Assembly: GCF_010731635.1 (NCBI RefSeq)
Contig: NZ_AP022583.1
Span: 1,612,001 to 1,676,000 of the forward strand
Length of the DNA: 64,000 bases
Source: Mycobacterium noviomagense
GTDB lineage: Bacteria; Actinomycetota; Actinomycetes; Mycobacteriales; Mycobacteriaceae
Direction of reading: 5' to 3'
In this document: piece after piece, positions 13,833 to 22,782 of the stretch
Numbering within the stretch: position 1 is the stretch's first letter
Layout: the number at the start of each line of letters is the position of its first letter
Notes under the pieces: model-generated
Database searches by the model: none
Told to the model about the DNA's origin: nothing
Seen by the model: the letters and a program-made list of their open reading frames with translations, nothing else
Translations under genes and position numbers: made by a program

Positions 13833-14702
13833 TCAGGCGCTGTGCCGTGCGTGTTCGTTGTTGGCAGAGAAGCGCAACCGCCGTTGCCGCTTCTCAGTAC
13901 CGGCGCGATCCGCTTTGGCGCCAAGCTGGGGGCGGCGGTAGAACCACACGCGCTCACGCGCTGCCTGTGCTCGCTTGGCCCGTTCGGCGAGTTCGGCTTC
14001 GTCGAGCAGCTTCGCTTCCTCGGGAGTCGGCGCTCCCCCGCCCAGCCGTCGCGGCACCCAGTAAGCGCCGGGCGGGTGCGGGTAGGACTCTTGCGTCTCA
14101 TACAGCAGCTTGGTCATCGCTTCACGCAGTGCGGCAAGGGTTTCTTCCATGGTGTCCATCGGATAAATCGGTGCGCCGATATTGACGGTAATCGGTATTT
14201 TGCTGTGTCCCAATGATTTTGGGTGGTCCTTGGTCCAGATGCGCTGCGCGCCCCAGACGATGAGCGGGATGATCGGGACATTTGCTTCGTGCGCCATCCG
14301 GGCGGCACCGGTTTTGAAATCCCGCAGTTCGAAGCTGCGGCTGATCGTCGCTTCCGGATGAACTCCGACCAGTTCGCCCTCCTGCAGCCGTTGGACAGCT
14401 ACCGCATAGGCGCCGGCTCCGGCGCTGCGGTCCACCGGAATGAGTTTGACGTGTTTGATCACAAAGTTGACGGAGCGCACTTGCTGCAGCTCGGCTTTGA
14501 TCAGGAACCGGAGCCGGCGCCCGCGGCGCGTCGCGGCGTACTCCGCGGGAACCCAGTCGACGTAGCTGGTGTGGTTCATTGCAACCACGGCGCCGCCGTG
14601 TTCGGGGATGTTCTCCTCACCGATGAAGGTGATCTTGATGCCGTTGAGCGCGATCGCGGCCTTGAGAATGACTTCGATCGTGCGAAACACCGGCTCAGCC
14701 AT
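13833..14702 (-). CDS. 1-acylglycerol-3-phosphate acyltransferase-like protein (copy 4)
   Basis: A 289-residue PlsC-family acyltransferase of the Rv3814c-Rv3816c group. The catalytic HX4D motif is NHTSYVD (about residues 43-49) and the phosphate/acceptor motif is HPEATISRS. A C-terminal extension rich in Arg/Lys is longer than in its neighbours. Its ATG at 14700-14702 touches the stop of the gene before it with no gap, so the four paralogues form one leftward operon. The reaction is probably acyl transfer from acyl-CoA/ACP to a lysophospholipid, but no member of this cluster has an assigned substrate that I know of. Confidence 0.9.
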   Translation of the reverse strand: MAEPVFRTIEVILKAAIALNGIKITFIGEENIPEHGGAVVAMNHTSYVDWVPAEYAATRRGRRLRFLIKAELQQVRSVNFVIKHVKLIPVDRSAGAGAYAVAVQRLQEGELVGVHPEATISRSFELRDFKTGAARMAHEANVPIIPLIVWGAQRIWTKDHPKSLGHSKIPITVNIGAPIYPMDTMEETLAALREAMTKLLYETQESYPHPPGAYWVPRRLGGGAPTPEEAKLLDEAELAERAKRAQAARERVWFYRRPQLGAKADRAGTEKRQRRLRFSANNEHARHSA

Positions 14703-15461
14703 CTATGCCTTCTCCCCTGGCTCGGATTCGCGGCCGGCTGCGCGCGCCGCTGCTTCCTGCGCCTCCAGCTCGGCTGCCTCGTCGAGTGAGGGCGCGCCGC
14801 CACCGAGTCGTCGCGGCACCCAGTACGCCCCTCGCGGGTGCGGATACTCCCGCTGCACCCGGTGCAGCAACGACGTCATCGCATCGCGCAGCGCGGTGGT
14901 GAGCTCGTCGACGTCCCCTTCGGCGGGCAATATCGAGCCGACCGCCACTGTGATAGGAATCTTTTTGTGCCCCAAGCTCTTCGGGCGGTCCTTTGTCCAT
15001 ATTCGCTGAGCGCCCCAGACAATCATCGGAACGATCGGAACCTGCGCCTCCAGGGCCATCCGCGCCGCGCCGGTCTTGAACTCCTTGAGCTCGAAGCTAC
15101 GGCTGATGGTGGCCTCCGGCATGATTCCCACCGCCTCGCCGTCGCGCAACCGCTGCACGGCAACCGCGTACGCCTGCGAGCCCGCCGCGCGGTTGACGGG
15201 AATCGTCTTGGTGTGCTTGATCAGGTAATCAACCACTTTTACCTGCTGCATCTCGGCTTTGATCATGTATCGGATGCGCCGTCCGCGTTGAAGCACCGCA
15301 AGACCCGCAAAGAGCCAGTCGACGTAGCTGGTGTGGTTCAGGGCGATCACCGCGCCGCCGGTTTGGGGAATGTTTTCCAGGCCCTGGTAGGTGATTTGGC
15401 TGCCGAGTACTTTGACCACGGCCTTGGCGGCGATTTCCAGCGTGCGAAAAACGGGCTCCAT
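14703..15461 (-). CDS. 1-acylglycerol-3-phosphate acyltransferase-like protein (copy 3)
   Basis: A 252-residue PlsC-type acyltransferase starting at MEPVF (ATG 15459-15461). HX4D is NHTSYVD and the second motif is MPEATISRS. It is very similar along its length to the next gene on the right (both start MEPV-RTLEIAAKAVVKVLGSQ), so the pair arose by a recent tandem duplication. A longer open frame upstream is discarded because it runs back through the neighbouring gene's 3' end. Four bases separate it from that gene. Confidence 0.9.
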   Translation of the reverse strand: MEPVFRTLEIAAKAVVKVLGSQITYQGLENIPQTGGAVIALNHTSYVDWLFAGLAVLQRGRRIRYMIKAEMQQVKVVDYLIKHTKTIPVNRAAGSQAYAVAVQRLRDGEAVGIMPEATISRSFELKEFKTGAARMALEAQVPIVPMIVWGAQRIWTKDRPKSLGHKKIPITVAVGSILPAEGDVDELTTALRDAMTSLLHRVQREYPHPRGAYWVPRRLGGGAPSLDEAAELEAQEAAARAAGRESEPGEKA

Positions 15462-15465
15462 GCGC

Positions 15466-16236
15466 TCACTCCGGCCCACCGGCCGTATCGGGCCGGCGGG
15501 CCGCTTTGGCGGCAGCGCGCCTGCTGGCCCACTCGGCGTCCAACCGGGCCGCCTCGAGCGGTGAGGGTGCACCGCCGCCCATTCGCTGCGGCACCCAACA
15601 TGCCCCTTCCGGGTGCGGATACTGCTGCTGTACCCGGTGCAGCACCAACGTCATCTCGCCGCGCAACGCGCTCGTGAGCTCGTCGACCTCGCCTTCTGGC
15701 GGCAGCGGCGAGCCGGCCGCCACCATGATCGGAATCTTCTTGTGGCCCAAGTTCGTCTGATGGTCCTTGGTCCAAAGCCGCTGAGAACCCCACACGATCA
15801 TCGGAACGATCGGCACCTGTGCTTCCAGCGCCATTCGCGCCGCACCCGTCTTGAACTCCATGAGTTCCAGGCTCCGGCTGATCGTGGCCTCCGGCATCAC
15901 ACCCAACACCTCGCCGTCGCGCAGCAGCTGCACACCAGCCTTGTACGCCTCGGCCCCCGCTTCACGGTCGACGGGAACGGTCTTCGTGTGCTTGATGAGG
16001 TAATTGACCACCTTCACCTGCTGCATCTCGGACTTGATCATGAACCGCATCCGGCGCCGACGCTGATGCACCGCGAGTGCCGCAAACATCCAGTCAAGAT
16101 GGCTGGTGTGGTTGATAGCGACCACCGCGCCGCCGGTTCGCGGAATGTTGTCCAGACCCTCGTAGGTGATCTGGCTGCCGAGCACTTTGACCACGGCCTT
16201 GGCCGCGATTTCCAGGGTGCGATAGACCGGTTCCAT
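15466..16236 (-). CDS. 1-acylglycerol-3-phosphate acyltransferase-like protein (copy 2)
   Basis: A 256-residue PlsC-type acyltransferase starting at MEPVY (ATG 16234-16236). The HX4D motif is NHTSHLD and the second motif MPEATISRS. Its core is closest to copy 3, but its C-terminal tail (RRAAAKAARRPDTAG) is nearly the same as that of copy 1, so it looks like a mosaic of its two neighbours. Five bases separate it from copy 1. Confidence 0.9.
   Translation of the reverse strand: MEPVYRTLEIAAKAVVKVLGSQITYEGLDNIPRTGGAVVAINHTSHLDWMFAALAVHQRRRRMRFMIKSEMQQVKVVNYLIKHTKTVPVDREAGAEAYKAGVQLLRDGEVLGVMPEATISRSLELMEFKTGAARMALEAQVPIVPMIVWGSQRLWTKDHQTNLGHKKIPIMVAAGSPLPPEGEVDELTSALRGEMTLVLHRVQQQYPHPEGACWVPQRMGGGAPSPLEAARLDAEWASRRAAAKAARRPDTAGGPE
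15468..15528. repeat. 61-bp direct repeat, copy A
   Basis: This 3'-end segment of acyltransferase copy 2 matches 16244-16304 at 59 of 61 positions, while the sequence on either side diverges. It encodes the shared C-terminal tail and marks a past duplication or gene-conversion endpoint. Confidence 0.85.
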
Positions 16237-16241
16237 TCCGT

Positions 16242-17021
16242 CTACTCCGGCGCACCGGCCGTATCGGGCCGGCGGGCCGCTTTGGCCGCAGCGCGCCTGC
16301 TGGCTTCCTCCCCGTCCAACCGGGCGGCTTCGGCCAACGTCGGTGCGCCGCCTCCGAGCCGGTACGGCACCCAGAACTCGCCGGCCGGATGCGGCCCATA
16401 GGAGTCCTGCACTCGTTCCAGCAGATGCTGCATGCGCGAATGCAGCAACATGGTCAGCTCCGGGGCGGGCAGCGTGGGCGGGATCGGTTCGCCGACGGCG
16501 ACCGCGATCGGCACCTTGGGGCGGAGCAGCTTCTTGGGATGGTCTTTGGTCCAGACCCGCTGGGCGCCCCACACGATGTGCGGGACGATCGGCACGCCGG
16601 CCGCAATCGCCATCCGCGCGGCTCCGGACTTGAGCTCCTTGATCTCGAAGCTGCGGCTGATCGTCGCCTCCGGATAGACGCCCACCAGCTCGCCGGCCTT
16701 GAGCATTTCGACGGCCTTTTCGAACGAGGCCGCTCCGCTCTCACGGTCCACCGGGATGTGGCGGCAACCCCGCATGATCGGCCCGGAGACCTTGTGCTCG
16801 AACACTTCCTGCTTGGCCATGAACCGCACCTTGCGGCCGCGGCCCTGCTTGTAGGCGGGCAATCCGGCGAAGGTGAAGTCGAAATAGCTGGTGTGGTTGA
16901 TCGCGATCACCGCGCCACCCGTCTCCGGCAAATGCTCCACTCCGGCGACGGTGAACCTGATTCCCTGTAGCCGCCAGGTCAGCCGTGCGAGTTGGATGAT
17001 CGTCCCGTATACCGGTTCCAC
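16242..17021 (-). CDS. 1-acylglycerol-3-phosphate acyltransferase-like protein (copy 1, Rv3816c type)
   Basis: A 259-residue PlsC-type acyltransferase, the same length as Rv3816c and first gene of the leftward acyltransferase operon. The start is a GTG at 17019-17021 (VEPVYGT), aligned with the MEPV starts of its paralogues; the upstream open frame is Pro/Ala-rich without homology. HX4D is NHTSYFD and the second motif is YPEATISRS. It is the last gene of the window that keeps the M. tuberculosis order. Confidence 0.9.
   Translation of the reverse strand: MEPVYGTIIQLARLTWRLQGIRFTVAGVEHLPETGGAVIAINHTSYFDFTFAGLPAYKQGRGRKVRFMAKQEVFEHKVSGPIMRGCRHIPVDRESGAASFEKAVEMLKAGELVGVYPEATISRSFEIKELKSGAARMAIAAGVPIVPHIVWGAQRVWTKDHPKKLLRPKVPIAVAVGEPIPPTLPAPELTMLLHSRMQHLLERVQDSYGPHPAGEFWVPYRLGGGAPTLAEAARLDGEEASRRAAAKAARRPDTAGAPE
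16244..16304. repeat. 61-bp direct repeat, copy B
   Basis: Partner of 15468-15528, at the 3' end of acyltransferase copy 1. Only two substitutions separate the copies. Confidence 0.85.
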
Positions 17022-17272
17022 AAGGATCCAGCCTAGTGCGCGTCGACAAGGCGCTGGAGCGGTCGGCGCATTCGCAGGTGGTAGACGCGTTGAAGGCGTC
17101 TTGGCGGCGGGCTGGAGCCGAGGTGGAGGGCCACTGCCCGACATAAATTGCTCATTGGGGCGCCGCAGCCACGCTACTATTCCGGCGGGGGTTGTCTTCT
17201 AACTCTGCACCGACCGCCACAATTGCCAGTTTGCATTCCAGCCGATAGTGGCTTGGCACTATGGAGAACCAG

Positions 17273-18148
17273 ATGAAGCGTCCGAACCTGATCATCGACG
17301 TCGGCATGCACGATGGACAGGACACGGCGTTCTATCTCGCCAAGGGTTTCGACGTCGTCGCGATCGAGGCGAACCCTGGGCTTGTTGAGGCCGCTCGCGA
17401 TCGCTTCGCTTCAGAGATCGATTCGGGGCGCTTGCAGATTTTTCCCGTCGCGATAGCCGAGAAAGCGGGGACATTGCCGCTGGCTGTCTGCGACGAGCAA
17501 TCGATTTGGAGTTCGATGTCAGATGCGTTCATCGAGCGCAACGAGTCGATGGCAGGGGTGAAGTACCACTACGTTGACGTGCCTACGCAGACATTCGAAA
17601 GCATCCTCGAGGAGGTCGGAGTTCCGCATTACCTCAAGGTCGACATCGAGGGGTCGGACATGCTCTGTGTCCGCGCTCTGAAGCACCTCGACAGCGTGCC
17701 GGACTTCATATCCATTGAATCAAGCGTCAGTTCCCCTCCGGGTTCGTTTGACTTGGTGTTCGAAGAGCTTTCGACGTTGTGGGAACTGGGGTATCGCCGT
17801 TTCGCCTACGTCGATCAGACCAAGGTTCCAAGGCACAAGCCGCCGAATCCGCCCAGAGAAGGCCGCTTCGTCGAAACCAAGCTCACCACGAACACCACCG
17901 GATTGTTTGGTGAAGAGTTGCCAGTTCGATGGGAGACCATCGACAAAGCCTTGCGCAGAGGGCAAGCCCTGCATCGCCGATACAACCTCACTGGCTTCGG
18001 CGGCCAGGCGACGCGAATTATGCAGCGAACGCTCCCTAGGCCCGTCTTCGATTTCAAAGATCACCCGGTTACACAACGCGTCGTCGGAGTAACGGCAGGG
18101 CTTTTCGGCCTATTCAAGTGGTACGACCTGCACGCCCGGCTGGCCTGA
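17273..18148 (+). CDS. FkbM-family SAM-dependent methyltransferase
   Basis: A methyltransferase of the FkbM family, with the SAM-binding loop IDVGMHDGQDT near the N-terminus, the acidic residue of VVAIEANP, and the KVDIEGSDMLCV segment that is diagnostic for the family. FkbM-type enzymes O-methylate sugars or hydroxylated lipids in polyketide and GPL pathways. I prefer the ATG at 17273 because GGAG lies six bases before it; an ATG at 17261 in the same frame adds four residues but has no ribosome site. It is the first gene past the conserved cell-wall block and opens the accessory island, transcribed divergently from the acyltransferases. A sugar or fatty-acyl hydroxyl of the lipopeptide is a plausible acceptor (inference). 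Confidence 0.87.
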   Translation: MKRPNLIIDVGMHDGQDTAFYLAKGFDVVAIEANPGLVEAARDRFASEIDSGRLQIFPVAIAEKAGTLPLAVCDEQSIWSSMSDAFIERNESMAGVKYHYVDVPTQTFESILEEVGVPHYLKVDIEGSDMLCVRALKHLDSVPDFISIESSVSSPPGSFDLVFEELSTLWELGYRRFAYVDQTKVPRHKPPNPPREGRFVETKLTTNTTGLFGEELPVRWETIDKALRRGQALHRRYNLTGFGGQATRIMQRTLPRPVFDFKDHPVTQRVVGVTAGLFGLFKWYDLHARLA

Positions 18149-18205
18149 ACACGGCCTCGGCCCAGCTGCTTTCGTGGGAGCGCGCGGCCGTCAAGTCTGC
18201 GGGTG

Positions 18206-20392
18206 TCAACGCCGCGCGAGCGTGCGGTCGACCAGCGCCAGAATTACCGGTGCCAACAGCCGGGCGTACTCCAGCGTCACGTGATGGTCGTCGGGGTACA
18301 CCAATGTGTTGCCCACGATGACGGGGCAGCGTTCAGCGGTGCAGAACAGAGCCGTGATGTCGGCGTATTGTCCGCCACCGGCTTTTGTGGCCGCGGTCTC
18401 GCCCGCGATACCGGAGTCGTCGACCGCCGTGGACCTCTGGGGCGAGCAGGCGGTTGCATCATCGAGGTGCTCGGACAGGCAGATCGGAACCAGTGACTGC
18501 GGATCCGGGATCGGCCCGAGCACCAGTACCTGCGCACCAGTGCCACGCAGTTGCTGCACCAGGCGGGTTAAGCTGTCCATCCACGCGCGGTCGTATGACC
18601 TCAAACTCGAGGTCAAAACGTAGCCGGTGCCGTACTGCCGCGACATGCTCACCACGACCAGCCGCGGATGCTCGGCACGTAACCGAGCGAGAATTTGGCT
18701 GCGCCACTGATCGCACTCGGTGTAGTCCCGGCGCAGCAAGGGAGTGTTGATCGAGAGCTCCATCGGCGGGCAAGCCACCTTGGTTAGGTTTTCCAGCCGC
18801 AGGTGCCGCTTTGCGGCCACCTGCTGGAACGCCGGACTCCACATCGTGGCATTCGAGTCGCCGAACAAGGCCACCGTCGTTGTCGAGGCGGTGTCGCCTG
18901 TCGCGCACTCAGGCTGTCCCACTTCGAAGTAATTGCGCATGCAGCCGTCGACCAACATCGCCTTTTGTCCGGCTGCCGCCTCGGCAAGTGGCGGGTCGAG
19001 GTTCGACGGTATGGCCTTCAGCTCGGCGGATGCCGCGACCGCGGCTTGCACCTGGGCGTACGCGTGTTGCACCGCCGCGTCGTACAAGTGAATGTCGTCG
19101 CTCCGCGGAGGTGACGTCGCAGTGACCGTCACCGCCGCAGCCGGCGCGCCGCGGCCGACTGGGACAGGGACTAATACCAGCAGCGCCACGCCAACACAGA
19201 CCGCTACCGCCGTGGCGACGCCGCCAACCGCGAGACTCCCGGCGGGAGACCGCCGCAGAAAAGCGGCAAATCGCAACGGATTCTCAACCATATACAGGGT
19301 GAGCACAGCCAGTCCGGCGGAGAAGAGGGCCGCTGTCAATCTGCCGGCCAGGCCCAGCGGGTGGCCCAACAATAGTGGGGCAAACAGCAACACCGGCCAG
19401 TGCCACAGATACCACGAATACGACACCCGGCCTACCGCCCGCATCGGCGCCCATGCCAGCACGCGCCCGCATCCCCGCCAAGGTGCGGCGCAGCCCGCGC
19501 CGATCACCAGAGCCGTGCCGAGGACGGGCAACAAGGCTGCGCTACCCGGGTAGGGCGTACTCGTATGCAGCAGTGTGCAGCCCAACACGATGACGACCAG
19601 CCCTACCCATCCTGCGACCGTGGCGCCTAGTAGCGGTAACCGACGCCACCGGGCGGCCGTGAGAGCCACCAGACCACCGACGGCTAACTGCCAGGCTCGC
19701 GTGGGCAGCGAGTAGAACGCCACACCCGGCGCCCAGTAATTGGTAGCGACCAGCGACAACGCAAACGACAGGAACGCGACCACTGCAAGCACCACCAGGT
19801 ACGGAGTCGCGGAGAAGCTGGCATCGGCCTTGGTGCGCCGGCGCGCACGCCGGATGAACCACGCCGTACCGAGAATCAAAGCGGGCCACACCAAATAGAA
19901 CTGCTCCTCGACGCCCAATGACCAGTAGTGCTGGAAAGGGGACGGAGGCATCACACTGACGAAGTAGTCGTTGCCTTCCATAAGGAACCTGTAGTTACCG
20001 ACATACAAGGCACAGGTGATGCCATCACCAAATACGGTGCGGGCCAGCAACGGAGGTAGCAGTAGTGCCGAAGCGATCGCGATAGCGACGCCTACGGTGG
20101 CCGACGCCGGCAGCAGTCGGCGGGCTCGCGCCCCGTAGAAGCGGCGCAGCTGCACGCTTCCAGCGGTGCTCACCTCGCGCCAAAGCAGCCCCGTGATAAG
20201 AAATCCCGAGATGACGAAGAACACGTCCACGCCGGTGAATCCGCCGCCGATACCAGGCACCTCGGCGTGGAACAGGACAACCGCAAGTATCGCGACGGCG
20301 CGCAGACCCTCGATGTCCGGGCGAAATCCGGTTCTTGGCGCGCGTGGGCCCTGCGTCCGTTCAATAGGGCTAACGCTTTCGGCTTGGTGCAA
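18206..20392 (-). CDS. Membrane acyltransferase 3 (OafA type) fused to SGNH domain
   Basis: A 728-residue protein with two parts. Residues about 20-400 form the polytopic acyltransferase-3 domain: RPDIEGLRAVAILAVVLFHAE with the conserved His, GFFGVDVFFVISGFLI-like sequence (here GGFTGVDVFFVISG), and the YSWYLWHWP motif. Residues about 430-728 form an extracytoplasmic SGNH-hydrolase-like domain with GDSN (block I) and a C-terminal DDHH catalytic pair. Such fusions O-acetylate or O-acylate extracellular polysaccharides and glycolipids; the membrane part moves the acyl group out and the SGNH domain transfers it. GPLs are O-acetylated on the deoxytalose by an OafA-type enzyme, so acylation of the lipopeptide sugar is a reasonable inference, though this fused form is longer than the Atf proteins I know. 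It is convergent with the FkbM gene. Confidence 0.9.
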   Translation of the reverse strand: MHQAESVSPIERTQGPRAPRTGFRPDIEGLRAVAILAVVLFHAEVPGIGGGFTGVDVFFVISGFLITGLLWREVSTAGSVQLRRFYGARARRLLPASATVGVAIAIASALLLPPLLARTVFGDGITCALYVGNYRFLMEGNDYFVSVMPPSPFQHYWSLGVEEQFYLVWPALILGTAWFIRRARRRTKADASFSATPYLVVLAVVAFLSFALSLVATNYWAPGVAFYSLPTRAWQLAVGGLVALTAARWRRLPLLGATVAGWVGLVVIVLGCTLLHTSTPYPGSAALLPVLGTALVIGAGCAAPWRGCGRVLAWAPMRAVGRVSYSWYLWHWPVLLFAPLLLGHPLGLAGRLTAALFSAGLAVLTLYMVENPLRFAAFLRRSPAGSLAVGGVATAVAVCVGVALLVLVPVPVGRGAPAAAVTVTATSPPRSDDIHLYDAAVQHAYAQVQAAVAASAELKAIPSNLDPPLAEAAAGQKAMLVDGCMRNYFEVGQPECATGDTASTTTVALFGDSNATMWSPAFQQVAAKRHLRLENLTKVACPPMELSINTPLLRRDYTECDQWRSQILARLRAEHPRLVVVSMSRQYGTGYVLTSSLRSYDRAWMDSLTRLVQQLRGTGAQVLVLGPIPDPQSLVPICLSEHLDDATACSPQRSTAVDDSGIAGETAATKAGGGQYADITALFCTAERCPVIVGNTLVYPDDHHVTLEYARLLAPVILALVDRTLARR

Positions 20393-21189
20393 GGGTCACT
20401 GACTTATTAGTAGGGGTGAGTTCTTCAGCGGCATTGTTACATCTCGCCAGCATTGACGCGGTGGTTTCCGGTGGGATAGCAATCCGGTGACAAGGCGCTC
20501 TTTCCAAGCGGTTCCTTTAACTTGGGCCCTCCCCCCAATGAGCAGCTTGTCTTCGTGATCCCACGCCTCATAACTCGTCGACAACGCTCTCACTCGGCTT
20601 TGCCCGACGTAGGCCCGAAAGCGTCATGGGCATGTTGGCAGCCCGGAGAAGTCGCCCGGTTGGGCACTATCGATGAGACCACTAGGGGGCGGGAAGTGGG
20701 GAAACGCTGAACAGTTGACCGCGCGTGGCGGCCCGGAATCGATGCGACTGGGAACCAATGACGGTTCTGGCGGCGGCAGATAGGCCGAGCGAATCTCCTG
20801 CGCGCCAAAGAGATCGGAATGCGCCGATACCGCTGCATCAAAAGCCGTTGCCGCGAATCTGCGGCGGATGCCTGCCTGGTCGACCAGGCCCAGAGTCGAG
20901 TACCGCCATCGCGTGTCGCTGAGCAAGAGTCGGCGCCATGCGGGCATGTTGGGTGGTGATTGCCGATCACTGAGACAAGTTGGCATCCGGTTCACTGCCA
21001 CGCTCGGCATCCCCGGCCATGGGCCTCGATTGCGATCCGGAGACAACATCCGGCCCGTTGCGCAAACTTCTGAGTTTCAGGTCTACAGCGCGAGAAAGAG
21101 GATTATGCTGCTGGGCGGCTGAACTGGGGGTGCGGACTGCCACTTTCGTTACGCATTACGCGCGCGAGAAATGAGGGCCAGGAGCTGCA
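20393..21189. other. Long intergenic region, no recognisable gene
   Basis: About 800 bases between divergent genes. Open frames on the minus strand (for example 20624-21049) lack recognisable motifs and have no ribosome site I can see. The region must contain promoters for the glycosyltransferase and possibly for the acyltransferase. Its extent fits a scar of earlier rearrangement, but no terminal repeats were found. Confidence 0.45.
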
Positions 21190-22458
21190 ATGAAATTTGT
21201 ACTGGCATGTTACGGAAGCCGCGGCGATGTCGAGCCCGGCGCCGCTGTCGGGCTTGAACTCCTACGCCGCGGCCACGACGTGCGCATGGCCTTCCCACCC
21301 GACATGGTGCCCTTTGCTGAGTCGGCTGGGCTTGCGGCGGTCCCTTACGGGATAGACGCACGGGCACCCTTGGAAGCACAGCGCAATTTCTCGACATCCC
21401 TATACCGCAATCCCTGGAGGATCCAGGAGGTGATCCGGGCGTGGCGCGAACTGGGGGAGCTTGTTACCCAATGCTGGATGGAGATGAGCAAGTCACTGAC
21501 GCCACTGGCGGACGGGGCTGACCTGCTGATCACCTGCATGAGTACCGAGCCGCCGGCCGCCAACGTTGCCGAATACTACGACATTCCGCTGGCCACGTTG
21601 CACTACTTCCCGATACGGGCCAACGGCCACTACATTTCGATGCTGCCGTCGCCGCTGGGCCGATTCGCGATGAGGGTTGACGAGTGGATGTATTGGCGCT
21701 GGACGAAGAAACCGGAGGATGCGCAACGTCGCGAACTTGGCCTGCCGAAGGCAACCTGCCCCGCGCCGCGACGGATCGCCCAGCGCGGATCGCTGGAAAT
21801 CCAGGCCTACGACGAGCTGTGCTTTCCCGGGCTGGCAGCCGAATGGGCGAAATACGATGGACGACGGCCTTTTACCGGTGCGCTGACGATGGAGCTGCCA
21901 ACGGATGCCGATGACGAGATCGCGTCGTGGATTGCCGCCGGAACACCGCCAATTTACTTCGGCTTTGGCAGCATACCGATCGAATCTCCCGGCGACACAC
22001 TGGCCATGATCAGCACGGCATGCGCGCAGTTAGGGGAGCGGGCGTTGGTTTGCTCCGCCGGGACTCACTTCGACGACGTCACCGATTGCGACCACGTGAA
22101 GGTGGTAGGTGCGGTGAATCATGCGGCCACCTTTCCGGCTTGCCGCGCGGTCGTGCACCACGGCGGCGCGGGCACCACGGCCGCAGTCTTGCGCGCCGGA
22201 GTCCCCACATTGATCCTATGGAATACGTCCGATCAGCCGTTCTTTGGAGCTCAAGTCAAGCGATTGAAAGTAGGCACCGCTCGGCGCTTTTCGACCACCA
22301 CCCTGCAATCGTTGGTCGCCGATCTGCGCACCATCCTCGCTCCCGACTATGTCGCCCGCGCCCGTGAGATCGCCACCCGGATGAGCAAGCCCGCGGAAAG
22401 CACTGCGGCGGCCGCTGATCTTGTCGAAGATTTCGCCCGCTCAAGGCGTGTGGGCTGA
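21190..22458 (+). CDS. GT1-family glycosyltransferase, GPL Gtf type
   Basis: A 422-residue GT-B glycosyltransferase of the UGT/MurG-like family. The N-terminus MKFVLACYGSRGDVEP is the acceptor-domain start shared by the mycobacterial GPL glycosyltransferases (Gtf1-3, GtfA/B, RtfA) and by phenolic-glycolipid rhamnosyltransferases. The C-terminal nucleotide-sugar motif VHHGGAGTTAAVLRAGVP (His-Gly-Gly near residues 323-326) is intact. The ATG is preceded by AGGAG. These enzymes act in the cytoplasm and transfer 6-deoxytalose or rhamnose to threonine or alaninol of the GPL core; which sugar is used here cannot be read. Only one GT is visible in the window, against two or more in classical GPL loci. 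Confidence 0.9.
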   Translation: MKFVLACYGSRGDVEPGAAVGLELLRRGHDVRMAFPPDMVPFAESAGLAAVPYGIDARAPLEAQRNFSTSLYRNPWRIQEVIRAWRELGELVTQCWMEMSKSLTPLADGADLLITCMSTEPPAANVAEYYDIPLATLHYFPIRANGHYISMLPSPLGRFAMRVDEWMYWRWTKKPEDAQRRELGLPKATCPAPRRIAQRGSLEIQAYDELCFPGLAAEWAKYDGRRPFTGALTMELPTDADDEIASWIAAGTPPIYFGFGSIPIESPGDTLAMISTACAQLGERALVCSAGTHFDDVTDCDHVKVVGAVNHAATFPACRAVVHHGGAGTTAAVLRAGVPTLILWNTSDQPFFGAQVKRLKVGTARRFSTTTLQSLVADLRTILAPDYVARAREIATRMSKPAESTAAAADLVEDFARSRRVG

Positions 22459-22782
22459 AGGCGACGGCGCTCCGGCGCGATGATCAACGAGGCCACATTT
22501 CTAAGACAATCGTCACAGCATGTCGGCGTCGATGCGTGACAGCCTGACATCGAGGCTTCCGCATCGCCCTCAGTTACTGCCAATTCGACCGTTGCCGCCC
22601 GGCCGCCTACGCGGAGACTTGTTTGCGCCGACGTACAACCGAGCAAACGGCGGAGGAGACGTAACTTCAGATGTACGGATGGCGCACTGGTTAGAAGCTG
22701 GCGTCCCCGGGAACCTTGCGGAAAGAGATTTGCCGCAGCACCTACTGTTCGGCAGAAGCCCCGCCCCGAAAAGGATCGTCGC
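22459..22782. other. Intergenic region before methyltransferase
   Basis: 324 bases between two same-strand genes. An open frame at 22520-22786 overlaps the next start as ATGA but shows no family signature, and I do not call it. A ribosome site AAGGAT for the next gene lies at its right end. Confidence 0.4.

Noticed and set aside
20624..21049. 141-codon minus-strand open frame in the intergenic region
   Set aside because: No motif, no homologue recalled and proline/serine-rich throughout.
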